Source of the DNA: Planctomycetota bacterium
Lineage (GTDB): Bacteria > Planctomycetota > Phycisphaerae > Tepidisphaerales > Tepidisphaeraceae
Direction: 5' to 3'
Assembly: GCA_026693085.1 (NCBI GenBank)
Contig: JAPLNB010000151.1
Coordinates: 1-40,735 of the forward strand
Length of the DNA stretch: 40,735 bases
Part shown: piece by piece, positions 1-7,038 of the stretch
Layout: every line of letters starts with the position of its first letter
How positions within the stretch are numbered: the first letter of the stretch is position 1
Notes under the pieces: model-generated
The model's input: the letters and a program-made list of their open reading frames with translations, nothing else
Databases searched by the model: none
What the model was told of the DNA's origin: nothing
Translations under genes and position numbers: made by a program

Positions 1-1
1 G

Positions 2-88
2 AGCGAGCTGGCCGCCGTCCCCGCCGACTGGATGCCGTGGAACTACCTGGCCACGCTCGAATCAGGCCAGGGCTGCCACGGGGGATGA
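2..88 (+). CDS. 3' end of an unidentified protein (partial)
   Basis: An open frame enters from the left edge and stops at a TGA at 86-88, giving the last 28 residues of a protein that ends in LESGQGCHGG. The third codon positions are mostly C or G, as expected for coding sequence in a G+C-rich genome, and an intrinsic terminator lies about 130 bases downstream. I do not recognise the family from this short tail. The frame could also be open by chance, because a stretch this short without stops is common at high G+C. Confidence 0.3.
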   Translation, partial: SELAAVPADWMPWNYLATLESGQGCHGG

Positions 89-219
89 TCGCTGCGCTTC
101 GCTCCCTACCTCCACGTCCCCTCCCGCCAACGAACCACGTCCGCCCGATCGCGTGATCTCCGCCGCGGCCACCGCGTCACCTCGCGGGTTTTTGGGTTTT
201 TCAGGTCTGCCGAAAGACT

Positions 220-244
220 CACGGAGGAACTCCGTGTTTTTTTT
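220..244 (+). terminator. Rho-independent terminator
   Basis: A perfect 7-bp stem, CACGGAG (220-226) and CTCCGTG (230-236), closes a GAA triloop and is followed at once by eight T residues (237-244). This is a textbook intrinsic terminator for transcription entering from the left. No matching A-run of comparable length precedes the stem, so it should work mainly on the + strand and separate the left-edge gene from the ftsW cluster. Confidence 0.85.
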
Positions 245-384
245 CGCTGGGGGAAAAACGCAAGGTGGGGGTGGGGGGAGTCCGATAACTGGAGATGAGT
301 TTGTCGTGTGCAGATGGTCTGCGCGCGGAGGATATGGTCCGTCCGGACGCGCAGGACAGCGAGGTTGGTGGGCGTGGGATTTCC

Positions 385-422
385 ACCCTCACCCCAACCC
401 TCTCCCTTCCAGGGCGAGGGGG
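385..422. repeat. Palindromic intergenic repeat of the CCCTCACCCCAACCCTCTCCC type
   Basis: The sequence reads ACCCTCACCCCAACCCTC and then forms an imperfect hairpin between CCCTCTCCCT (398-407) and AGGGCGAGGG (411-420), with a TCC loop and one mismatch. From general knowledge, this pyrimidine-rich head with a purine-rich return arm is a widespread REP-like intergenic element. Its translations, such as SPSPWKGEGWGEGG on the minus strand, often appear as false N-terminal extensions. Here its right arm touches the ftsW start, so any ftsW start upstream of 428 is an artefact of reading through the repeat. Confidence 0.7.
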
Positions 423-427
423 AAGAA

Positions 428-1594
428 ATGGTCATGATGCAGCCATCGATCTATCGGATGCGGGTGCAGGATATTCTGGTGATCTGCGTGCTGGCGTTGA
501 TGTGCCTGGGTGTGGTAATGGTGCAGTCGGCGTCGATGAGCGTGGCGAATGCGGGGCAGGCGATGCGGTGGCATTGGACGGACGCGGGGACGAGACATCT
601 GATCTTCGTGGCGATTGCGCTGGTGACGTTTTTCGGGGTGGGGTTCGTGGATTATGGAAGGCTGCTGCAGGGGGGGTGGTTACGGAATCCGATTTTGTGG
701 TTTCTGGTGATTTCGGGGCTGGCGTGCGTGGCGGTGCTGGTGCCGGGGATCGGGCAGGAGGTGAACGGGGCGAGGCGGTGGTTCAGGGTGGGGCCGATCC
801 AGATTCAGCCGTCGGAGTTGGGCAAGTGGGCGGTCGTGCTGCTGCTGGCGTGGGTGCTGGCGGAGCGGACGATTGATGTGAGCAAGTTCAGCGGGTTTGT
901 GGCAATGCTGATCCCGGTCGGGGCGATTTGTTTGCTGGTGGTGATTGAGGATTTTGGGACGGCGGCGCTGATTGGGCTGTGTGCGTTGGCGATGTGCATG
1001 GCGGGGCGGGTGAAGCTATGGCATCTGGCGGTGGTGGTGCCGCCGGTGATCGTGGCGGGGATGTATTTTGTGATGCACAAGGAGTATCGGTGGAGGCGGA
1101 TGACGGCGTTCATGGACCCGTATGCGGCGCCGGAGAAAGAGGGGTATCACATGATCCAGAGCCTGTTGAGCTTCTCGACTGGCGGGGTATTTGGGCGAGG
1201 TTTGGGGCGGGGAATTCAGAAGCTGGGGTATTTGCCGGAGGATACAACCGACTTCATCTTTGCGGTGATCAGCGAGGAGTTGGGGTTGTTCGGGGCGATG
1301 CTGACGATCGCGTTGTATCTGGGGATATTGTATGTGGTGTGGCAGGCGATCCGGCAGAGGCAGGATGCGTTTGGGCAGTTGTTGGCGTTTGGGGTAGGGG
1401 CGATGATTGCGATACAGGCGTTGATCAATATCGCGGTGGCGACGGTGAGCGTGCCGCCGAAGGGGATGTCGCTGCCGCTGGTGAGTGCGGGAGGGAGCGG
1501 GCTGGTGATCACGTCAGGGGCGTTGGGGTTGCTGTATAGCGTTTGTCGGGGGAGGAAGAGGGAGGAGGCGGGGCAAGTGATGAATGGGGAATGA
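428..1594 (+). CDS. ftsW: FtsW/RodA-family lipid II polymerase (FtsW)
   Basis: An integral inner-membrane SEDS glycosyltransferase that polymerises lipid II into glycan strands. The roughly 388-residue protein is almost entirely hydrophobic helices, close to the usual FtsW length. Diagnostic segments are NGARRWFRVGPIQIQPSELGK after the third or fourth helix, the acidic VIEDFGTAAL segment that carries the catalytic-type Asp, LPEDTTDFIFAVISEELG in the large loop, and PPKGMSLPLVSAGGSGL near the C-terminus. Adjacency to murG argues for FtsW rather than RodA. ATGs lie at 428, 434 and 437; the purine run GGGGGAAG at 418-425 is best spaced for 434 or 437, so the true start may be six to nine bases later. 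Longer versions read through the upstream repeat and are not credible. Confidence 0.93.
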   Translation: MVMMQPSIYRMRVQDILVICVLALMCLGVVMVQSASMSVANAGQAMRWHWTDAGTRHLIFVAIALVTFFGVGFVDYGRLLQGGWLRNPILWFLVISGLACVAVLVPGIGQEVNGARRWFRVGPIQIQPSELGKWAVVLLLAWVLAERTIDVSKFSGFVAMLIPVGAICLLVVIEDFGTAALIGLCALAMCMAGRVKLWHLAVVVPPVIVAGMYFVMHKEYRWRRMTAFMDPYAAPEKEGYHMIQSLLSFSTGGVFGRGLGRGIQKLGYLPEDTTDFIFAVISEELGLFGAMLTIALYLGILYVVWQAIRQRQDAFGQLLAFGVGAMIAIQALINIAVATVSVPPKGMSLPLVSAGGSGLVITSGALGLLYSVCRGRKREEAGQVMNGE

Positions 1595-1660
1595 TGAATG
1601 ATGAGTCGGAGGTGGTGGGGTGGAATGTGAAGGGGTGGGAGTATAGGCTGGAGGCTGGTC

Positions 1661-2785
1661 ATGGGTGAGCAGGTAACCATTCTCTTGGCTGGGGGAGGGA
1701 CCGGCGGACATCTGTACCCGGGGATTTCGGTGGCCAAGGCGTTTGAAAAGGTTTGGCCGGAGGCGAAGGCGGTTTTTTTATGCACGCAGAGGGAGATTGA
1801 CCGGGTCATTCTGGAGCCGACGGGTTTTGAGTTTGTGGCGCAGCCGATTGTGCCGCCGGTGAGGACGATTGCGGGGTTGCTGCGGTTTTGGAAGGGATGG
1901 CGGGAGACGAAGGATCTGGTGAAGAAGTTTTTGCGGGAGCGGTCGCCGGTGGCGGTGTTGGGGCTGGGGGGGTATGCGGCGGGGGTGGCGGTGAAATACG
2001 CGGCGCAGAAGGGGGTGGCGGCGGCGATCGTGAATCCGGATGTGATACCGGGGAAGGCGAACAAGTACCTGGCGAAGTATGTGAAGGCGGTGTGCTGCCA
2101 GTTTGACCAGACGCGGCGGCATTTTGGGGCGGAGCATCAGCCGAAGATACGGGTGACGGGGTGTCCGATTCGGCGGGAGATCATGCAGTTGCCGGGGCGG
2201 GAGGAGGCGGCGGGGCGGTTGGGGTTGGATCCGCACTTGCTGACGCTGGTGGTGACGGGGGCGTCGCTCGGGGCACAGACGGTGAACGAGGCGGTGTTGG
2301 CGGTGCTGAGCGAGATCAATTTTCAGGGTTGGCAGATGCTGCACCTGGCGGGGCGGGAGCATGCGGGGGCGGTGAGCATGGGGTATCGTCAGAAGGGTAT
2401 GGCGGCGCGGGTGGTTGATTTTACGCCGGCGATGGCGGATGTGTGGGCGGCAGCGGATTTGGCGATCTGCCGAGCGGGTGCGAGCAGTTGTGCGGAGCTG
2501 ACGGTGTGCGGGGTGCCGTCGATCTTGATGCCGTATCCGTATCACAAGGACAAGCATCAGCGTGCGAACGCGAAGGTATTGGCGGATGCTGGGGCGGCGG
2601 TGCTATTGGATGATGAGAAAGACGCGAAGAAGAACGCGGGGAAGCTGAAGCCGGTGTTGGAGCCGTTGCTTCGGGATGCTGGGAAGAGGGCGGGGATGGC
2701 GAAGGCAGCGAAGGGGCTGGGGAAGGCGGACGCGGCGGAGGCGGTGGCGAAGGTGGTGAGGGAGTTGGCGGAGGGGTGGGGGTAG
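1661..2785 (+). CDS. murG: UDP-GlcNAc:lipid I GlcNAc transferase MurG
   Basis: Converts lipid I to lipid II at the cytoplasmic face of the inner membrane, the step just before flipping and polymerisation. The 374-residue GT-B enzyme has the N-terminal glycine-rich loop GGGTGGHLYPG (residues 11-21), GLGGYAAG for acceptor binding, VTGASLGAQTVNEAV at the start of the C-terminal lobe, and the donor-site block RAGASSCAEL...GVPSILMPYP...DKHQRANA. GGAGG at 1650-1654 sits six bases before the ATG, which supports this start. It follows ftsW after 66 bases, presumably in the same transcript. Confidence 0.96.
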   Translation: MGEQVTILLAGGGTGGHLYPGISVAKAFEKVWPEAKAVFLCTQREIDRVILEPTGFEFVAQPIVPPVRTIAGLLRFWKGWRETKDLVKKFLRERSPVAVLGLGGYAAGVAVKYAAQKGVAAAIVNPDVIPGKANKYLAKYVKAVCCQFDQTRRHFGAEHQPKIRVTGCPIRREIMQLPGREEAAGRLGLDPHLLTLVVTGASLGAQTVNEAVLAVLSEINFQGWQMLHLAGREHAGAVSMGYRQKGMAARVVDFTPAMADVWAAADLAICRAGASSCAELTVCGVPSILMPYPYHKDKHQRANAKVLADAGAAVLLDDEKDAKKNAGKLKPVLEPLLRDAGKRAGMAKAAKGLGKADAAEAVAKVVRELAEGWG

Positions 2786-2967
2786 AAAGGGGTAATGGGT
2801 CAGGTCGAAACGGCAAAATGGAGAAACAGGGAACCGGGAAGGGGAGAAACTGGGCTTACGCGGGGAGTGTGGCCGATGATATTTGGGCAGCGCGAGAATG
2901 GGTGGTCCTTTCCCCGTTTGCACGTTCCGCAATTCAGACCTTTGACTAACGGCAGAAGAGGAGTACG

Positions 2968-4404
2968 ATGCCGCGCGTACTGATCCCCATGGAGCATGAG
3001 ATGCGAATGGAGTCGCGGCCGGTGAGCCGGTTTACGGGGCAACATATTCATTTCATTGGTATCGGCGGCTGTGGCATGAGCGGTCTGGCGCGGATGCTGC
3101 TGGATGCGGGGGCGATCGTGACAGGGTCGGATTCGAAACTGAATTCGGCGACCGCGGAGCTGGTTCGGCGCGGGGCGACCATTTCGCGAGAACAGAGCGG
3201 GGCGTTGCTGTCCAAAGGCATGGACCTGGTGGTGCGGACGGCGGCGATACCGGAGAGCAACGCGGAATATCAGCGGGCGAAGGCGCTGGGGCTGCGGCAG
3301 ACGAAGTATGCGCAGTTGTTGGGGCAGGTGATGGCGGAGCGGCTGGGGGTGGCGGTGTCTGGGACGCACGGGAAGAGCACGACGACGGCGATGATCAGTT
3401 TTGCACTCTTGGAGTGCGGGGCGGACCCGAGTTTTGTGATCGGGGGAACGGTGCCGCAGTTGGGCGGGTCGAGCCGATCGGGTGGGGGGGAGGCGTTTGT
3501 GGTGGAGGCGTGCGAATTCGACCGGAGCTTTCATAATTACCCGCCGAAGGTGGCGGTGATCACGAATATCGAGGCGGACCATCTGGATTGTTACCCGGGG
3601 GGGATCGATGAGATTGTCGAGTCGTTCCGCGTATTTTCGCGGCGGGTTCCGGCGGAGGGGCTGATCATTGCGAATGGGCAGGATGAGCGGGTGAGGCGAG
3701 TGATGGAGGGGATGGCGGCGCGGGTCGAGTGGGTGGGGATTGATGGGGAAGAGGAGTTGGACTGGTGCACGAAGTTGAGCGGTGCGGAGGAGGGGGGGTA
3801 TCGGGGCGAGGTATTTCATAAAGGCAAGATTGTGGCGAAGTTGCGTTTGGCGGTGCCGGGGCGGCACAATGCGTTTAACGCGACGGCGGCGGTGGCGGCA
3901 TGCGCGGCGTGCGGGGTGGATGCAGGGCGAGCGGCGGATGCATTGGCGCGGTTCACCGGGGTGGATCGCCGGATGAGCGAGGTGGGGCGATTCAACGGGG
4001 CGATCGTGGTGGATGATTACGGGCATCATCCGACGGAAATAAGGACAACGTTGAGGGCGGCGAGGGAGAAGTTTGCGCCCAAGCGGTTGATTTGCGTATT
4101 CCAGCCACACCAGCACAGCCGGACGCGGTTCTTGCTCGAGGAGTTTGGGGGGAGTTTCGTGGATGCGGATTTGACGGTATTGCCGGATATCTACGCCGCC
4201 CGGGATACCGATGCCGATAAGCGGAGCGTGAGCACGGCGGATCTGGTGGATCGGATCCGGAGCAACGGCCAGCGGGCGATCCACCTGCCGCAGTTTGCGG
4301 CGATCCTGGAGTATTTGCGGAGCGAAGTGCGGGCGGGTGATCTCATCATCACGATGGGAGCCGGGAATATTTGCGAGATAGGCCGAGAGCTGGTCAGCGC
4401 GTAG
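2968..4404 (+). CDS. murC: UDP-N-acetylmuramate--L-alanine ligase MurC
   Basis: ATP-dependent cytoplasmic ligase that adds the first stem-peptide residue, L-Ala, to UDP-MurNAc. The 478-residue protein has all three Mur-ligase domains: an N-terminal Rossmann nucleotide motif, IHFIGIGGCGMSGLA (residues 27-41); the ATP P-loop GTHGKSTTT (from about residue 132), followed by EACEFDRSF and ITNIEADHLD; and a C-terminal domain starting near VDDYGHHPTEI and containing FQPHQHSRT. AGAGGAG at 2957-2963 lies four bases before the chosen ATG. In-frame ATGs at 2989 and 3001 would shorten it by only 7-11 residues. The 182-base purine-rich gap from murG shows no clear terminator or promoter. Confidence 0.96.
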   Translation: MPRVLIPMEHEMRMESRPVSRFTGQHIHFIGIGGCGMSGLARMLLDAGAIVTGSDSKLNSATAELVRRGATISREQSGALLSKGMDLVVRTAAIPESNAEYQRAKALGLRQTKYAQLLGQVMAERLGVAVSGTHGKSTTTAMISFALLECGADPSFVIGGTVPQLGGSSRSGGGEAFVVEACEFDRSFHNYPPKVAVITNIEADHLDCYPGGIDEIVESFRVFSRRVPAEGLIIANGQDERVRRVMEGMAARVEWVGIDGEEELDWCTKLSGAEEGGYRGEVFHKGKIVAKLRLAVPGRHNAFNATAAVAACAACGVDAGRAADALARFTGVDRRMSEVGRFNGAIVVDDYGHHPTEIRTTLRAAREKFAPKRLICVFQPHQHSRTRFLLEEFGGSFVDADLTVLPDIYAARDTDADKRSVSTADLVDRIRSNGQRAIHLPQFAAILEYLRSEVRAGDLIITMGAGNICEIGRELVSA

Positions 4405-4482
4405 AATGTGCCGGTCGCGGCCGGAGGGCCGGTAGGAACGCATGTGGTCGTGATAACACCGAAGGTCTAACCAACGACATCT

Positions 4483-5376
4483 ATGATGCGCCTCCTGGGT
4501 CCATTCAGCGGATTGGAAGAGTACGTGACGGAGAACGTGCCGCTTGCGCGGTACACATGGATCAAGCTGGGTGGCCCGGCGCGGTGGTTTGTTCGGCCGC
4601 GGACCTTGGAGGAATTGCAGGAGGCGGCGAGGCGGTGCGTGGAGAATCAGATCCCAATCTATGTGATCGGGCTTGGGGCGAATCTGATTGTGAGCGATGA
4701 AGGGGTGAACGGGGCGGTGTTCCGGCTCAGCGAAGAGTACTGGCGGAGTGTGGAGTTCAATGAAGGTGCCGTGAAGGTTGGGGCAGGGGTGGACATGCAG
4801 AAGCTGCTGCTGAAGGCGGTGCGGGCAGGGCGAGCGGGGCTGGAGTGTTTGGCGGGGATTCCGGCGACCGTGGCTGGGGGCATACGGATGAATGCGGGGG
4901 GGAAGTACGGGAGCATCGGGACGTTGGTGAGCCGGGTGACGGTCATGGACACCGAGGGGACCGTGTTTGAGCAGACGAAAGACGACCTGGTCTTTGATTA
5001 CCGGACGTGCAACATAGTGGCGAAGTTCATATTGGGGGCGACGCTGGAGTTGGAGGAGGATGATCCGCACCGGATCGTGGAACGGACGAAGGAGATCTGG
5101 ATGTTCAAGCGGAACAGCCAGCCGCTGAACACGCCGAACGCGGGGTGTGTATTCAAGAATCCGGGTGGCGGGAGCGCGGGGCAACTGATCGATCAGGCGG
5201 GGCTGAAGGGGATGCAGATCGGTGGGGCGGCGGTGAGCACGAAGCACGCGAACTTCATCGTGGCGCTGCAGGGGTGCAAGGCCGAGCACGTGATGCAGTT
5301 GATGAAGATGGTGAGGGAGACGGTTTATTACCGGCTGGGGGTTTTGTTGGAGCCTGAGGTTTTGATTTGGCCGTGA
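4483..5376 (+). CDS. murB: UDP-N-acetylenolpyruvoylglucosamine reductase MurB
   Basis: FAD-dependent reductase that forms UDP-MurNAc, the substrate of MurC encoded just upstream. The 297-residue protein shows the FAD-binding segments IKLGGPARWFV, GLGANLIVSDEG and GIPATVAGGIRMNAGGKYG, then FDYRTCN and the C-terminal NAGCVFKNPGGGSAGQLIDQAGLKG. The residue equivalent to the catalytic Ser of the E. coli enzyme is Cys222 here; from memory, this substitution occurs in several bacterial lineages. There is no convincing Shine-Dalgarno before the two consecutive ATGs (4483, 4486), so the exact start is uncertain. The gap from murC is 78 bases. Confidence 0.94.
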   Translation: MMRLLGPFSGLEEYVTENVPLARYTWIKLGGPARWFVRPRTLEELQEAARRCVENQIPIYVIGLGANLIVSDEGVNGAVFRLSEEYWRSVEFNEGAVKVGAGVDMQKLLLKAVRAGRAGLECLAGIPATVAGGIRMNAGGKYGSIGTLVSRVTVMDTEGTVFEQTKDDLVFDYRTCNIVAKFILGATLELEEDDPHRIVERTKEIWMFKRNSQPLNTPNAGCVFKNPGGGSAGQLIDQAGLKGMQIGGAAVSTKHANFIVALQGCKAEHVMQLMKMVRETVYYRLGVLLEPEVLIWP

Positions 5377-5427
5377 CCGCAGTTGTTAGTTGCCAGTGAA
5401 CGTGGGTCGGGGGAGTCGTGGTGATTT

Positions 5428-6324
5428 ATGAAAGTGACAGTGCTGAGAGGCGGGCCATCGGCGGAAAGGGAAGTTTCGTTGGTGTCGGGGAAGGCGGTCG
5501 CGGAGGGGCTGCGCAGTGTGGGGCATGAGGTGTTTGAGTCGGATATTTTGCCGGACGATTTGTCGGGGTTGGACCGGGCGGCGGATGTGATTTTCCCGGT
5601 TTTGCATGGGCAGTTTGGGGAGTCGGGAGAGCTGCAGGAGATATTGGAGCAGAGGAGGCTCGCGTTTGTGGGGTCGGGGTCAAAGGCATCGCGGCTGGGG
5701 ATGGATAAGGTGGCGAGCAAGCAGGCGTGGGAGCGGGTGGGGCTGCCGACGCCGGCGTACGAGGTTCTGAATGGTCAGGGCGCGGGGCGGAGGAAGATTG
5801 AGGCACCGTGTGTGGTGAAGGCGATTGATAGTGGGAGTTCGATAGACGTTTTCATCTGCAAGACGGGCCAGGAGACGCAGGCGGCATGTGAGAAGGTGTT
5901 GGGGAAGCATGGGCGGGTGCTGGTGGAGCAGTTCATCAAGGGGCCGGAGTTGACGGTGGGGATATTGGAAGAAAAACCATTGGCGCCGATACGGATTGTG
6001 CCGAAGCGGGAGTTTTTTGATTATGAGGCGAAGTATCGTGACAAGGGGACGGAGCATCGGTTTGATACGGGGTTGCCGGGGGATGTGTTGGAGCGGTGCA
6101 GGGAGCTGGCCAGGCGCGCCAACGAGGTGATTGGGTGCAGGGATTTGGCGAGGGTGGATATTATGCTGGATGGGGGGAATGAGCCTTATTTGTTGGAGAT
6201 TAATACGCTGCCGGGCTTTACGCCGGTGAGCCTGCTGCCGGAGGCGGCGAAGCATGCGGGGATATCGTTTGGGGAACTGGTGGATCGATTGGCGAGGCGG
6301 GCGGCAGCGCGGGGGCGAGGGTGA
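5428..6324 (+). CDS. ddl: D-alanine--D-alanine ligase
   Basis: ATP-grasp enzyme that makes the D-Ala-D-Ala dipeptide for the peptidoglycan stem. The 298-residue protein carries VLRGGPSAEREVSLVSG at the N-terminus, PVLHGQFGESGELQ, the ATP-grasp lysine region CVVKAIDSGSSIDV, EQFIKGPELTVGIL, REFFDYEAKY, and the metal-binding end DIMLDGGNEPYLLEINTLPGFTPVSLLP. It closes the cell-wall cluster. In many bacteria ftsQ, ftsA and ftsZ would follow, but here the next gene is an unrelated molybdoenzyme. The sequence GGGGGAG lies about 11 bases before the ATG and may serve as the ribosome binding site. Confidence 0.95.
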   Translation: MKVTVLRGGPSAEREVSLVSGKAVAEGLRSVGHEVFESDILPDDLSGLDRAADVIFPVLHGQFGESGELQEILEQRRLAFVGSGSKASRLGMDKVASKQAWERVGLPTPAYEVLNGQGAGRRKIEAPCVVKAIDSGSSIDVFICKTGQETQAACEKVLGKHGRVLVEQFIKGPELTVGILEEKPLAPIRIVPKREFFDYEAKYRDKGTEHRFDTGLPGDVLERCRELARRANEVIGCRDLARVDIMLDGGNEPYLLEINTLPGFTPVSLLPEAAKHAGISFGELVDRLARRAAARGRG

Positions 6325-6327
6325 GGC

Positions 6328-6357
6328 TTGCCAGTGGCGGCGGGGGGAGTCTAGGAT
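6328..6357 (+). promoter_or_regulatory. Putative promoter for the molybdoenzyme gene
   Basis: TTGCCA (6328-6333), an 18-base spacer, then TAGGAT (6352-6357). The -10 ends only nine bases before the ATG at 6367, so the transcript would have almost no leader, and no Shine-Dalgarno is visible. Called by eye from consensus similarity. Confidence 0.4.
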
Positions 6358-6366
6358 CTGGGGCCT

Positions 6367-6990
6367 ATGAGTGATTCACAGGAGCGGCGTCGCATTATCA
6401 GTCCGGATACGCTTCGGGGCGGGGCGGAGGTGCGGACGCCGCCTGGGCAGACGCTGACAGCGAAGTGGCCGGTGCTGCATTACGGGAGCGTGCCGAGGGT
6501 GGATCCGAACGAGGCGGGGTGGACGTTGCGGGTGTTTGGGTTGTGCCAGAGGCCATATGAGTTGAGTTATGAGCAGATCCGAGCGATGCCGGCGATCGAG
6601 GTTTTCTGTGATATGCATTGCGTGACGCACTGGAGCCGGTTGGATAATACGTTTGTGGGGGTAAGCACGAGGGAGTTGATTGAACGGGCGGGGCCGAAGG
6701 CGGAAGCGCGGTTTGTGATGTGCCATAGCGAGGCGGAGTTTACGGTGAATGTGCCGCTGGATGAGTTTGTGGCGGAGGATTGCATATTGGCATATGGGTG
6801 GGAGGGGAGGGAGATCACGCCGGAGCATGGGTGGCCGTTGCGGGGGTTGGTTCCGCGGCTGTATTTGTGGAAGAGCGCCAAGTGGATACGGGGGATTGAA
6901 CTGAGGGCGACGGATACGCCGGGGTTCTGGGAGCGGAATGGGTATCACATGCACGGGGACCCGTGGAAAGAGGAGCGGTTTGGGTGGTGA
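6367..6990 (+). CDS. Sulfite-oxidase-fold molybdopterin oxidoreductase (cytosolic type)
   Basis: A 207-residue protein that matches the oxidoreductase molybdopterin-binding domain of sulfite oxidase and MsrP/YedY relatives. The Mo-coordinating cysteine is Cys85 in the motif CDMHCVTHWSRLDNTF, and the typical domain end is present (PEHGWPLRGLVPRLYLWKSAKW). It has no Tat or Sec signal and no transmembrane helix, so it should be cytoplasmic, unlike periplasmic MsrP. No dedicated heme or membrane partner gene is adjacent. The substrate is unknown; protein methionine sulfoxide and sulfite are family precedents only. It begins 42 bases after ddl and probably has its own promoter. Confidence 0.85.
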   Translation: MSDSQERRRIISPDTLRGGAEVRTPPGQTLTAKWPVLHYGSVPRVDPNEAGWTLRVFGLCQRPYELSYEQIRAMPAIEVFCDMHCVTHWSRLDNTFVGVSTRELIERAGPKAEARFVMCHSEAEFTVNVPLDEFVAEDCILAYGWEGREITPEHGWPLRGLVPRLYLWKSAKWIRGIELRATDTPGFWERNGYHMHGDPWKEERFGW

Positions 6991-7022
6991 GGGGGGGGCT
7001 ACGCATGCGGGGGGCCAGGCCG

Positions 7023-7028
7023 TACAAT
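7023..7028 (+). promoter_or_regulatory. Putative -10 element for the GT39 cassette
   Basis: TACAAT matches the -10 consensus at five of six positions and ends ten bases before the ATG at 7039. The -35 candidate 17 bases upstream (TACGCA) is poor. No Shine-Dalgarno lies between, which fits the near-leaderless pattern seen at other genes in the window. Confidence 0.3.
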
Positions 7029-7038
7029 TCCCGCCTGC

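Larger units (their letters stand above)
89..427. other. Gene-free stretch between the left-edge gene and ftsW
   Basis: About 340 bases with no convincing gene. Open frames exist on both strands here, but their translations are low-complexity Pro/Arg/Gly-rich strings typical of shadows and of the palindromic repeat at 385-422. The stretch holds a strong rho-independent terminator (220-244) and that repeat. I saw no clear -35/-10 pair for ftsW. Confidence 0.6.

Noticed and set aside
308..427. N-terminal extension of ftsW by 40 codons
   Set aside because: The extra residues (PSPQPSPFQGEGE) are the translation of the palindromic repeat, and the protein has normal length from 428.
5137..5163. 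Cys222 in place of the catalytic Ser of MurB as a sign of inactivation
   Set aside because: All other FAD and substrate motifs are intact, and to my knowledge Cys occurs at this site in other bacterial MurB proteins.
2800..5289. An 829-codon open frame on the minus strand opposite murC and murB
   Set aside because: Its translation is an Arg/Pro/His-rich low-complexity string, a shadow of high third-position G in the real genes. murC and murB have full family motifs.
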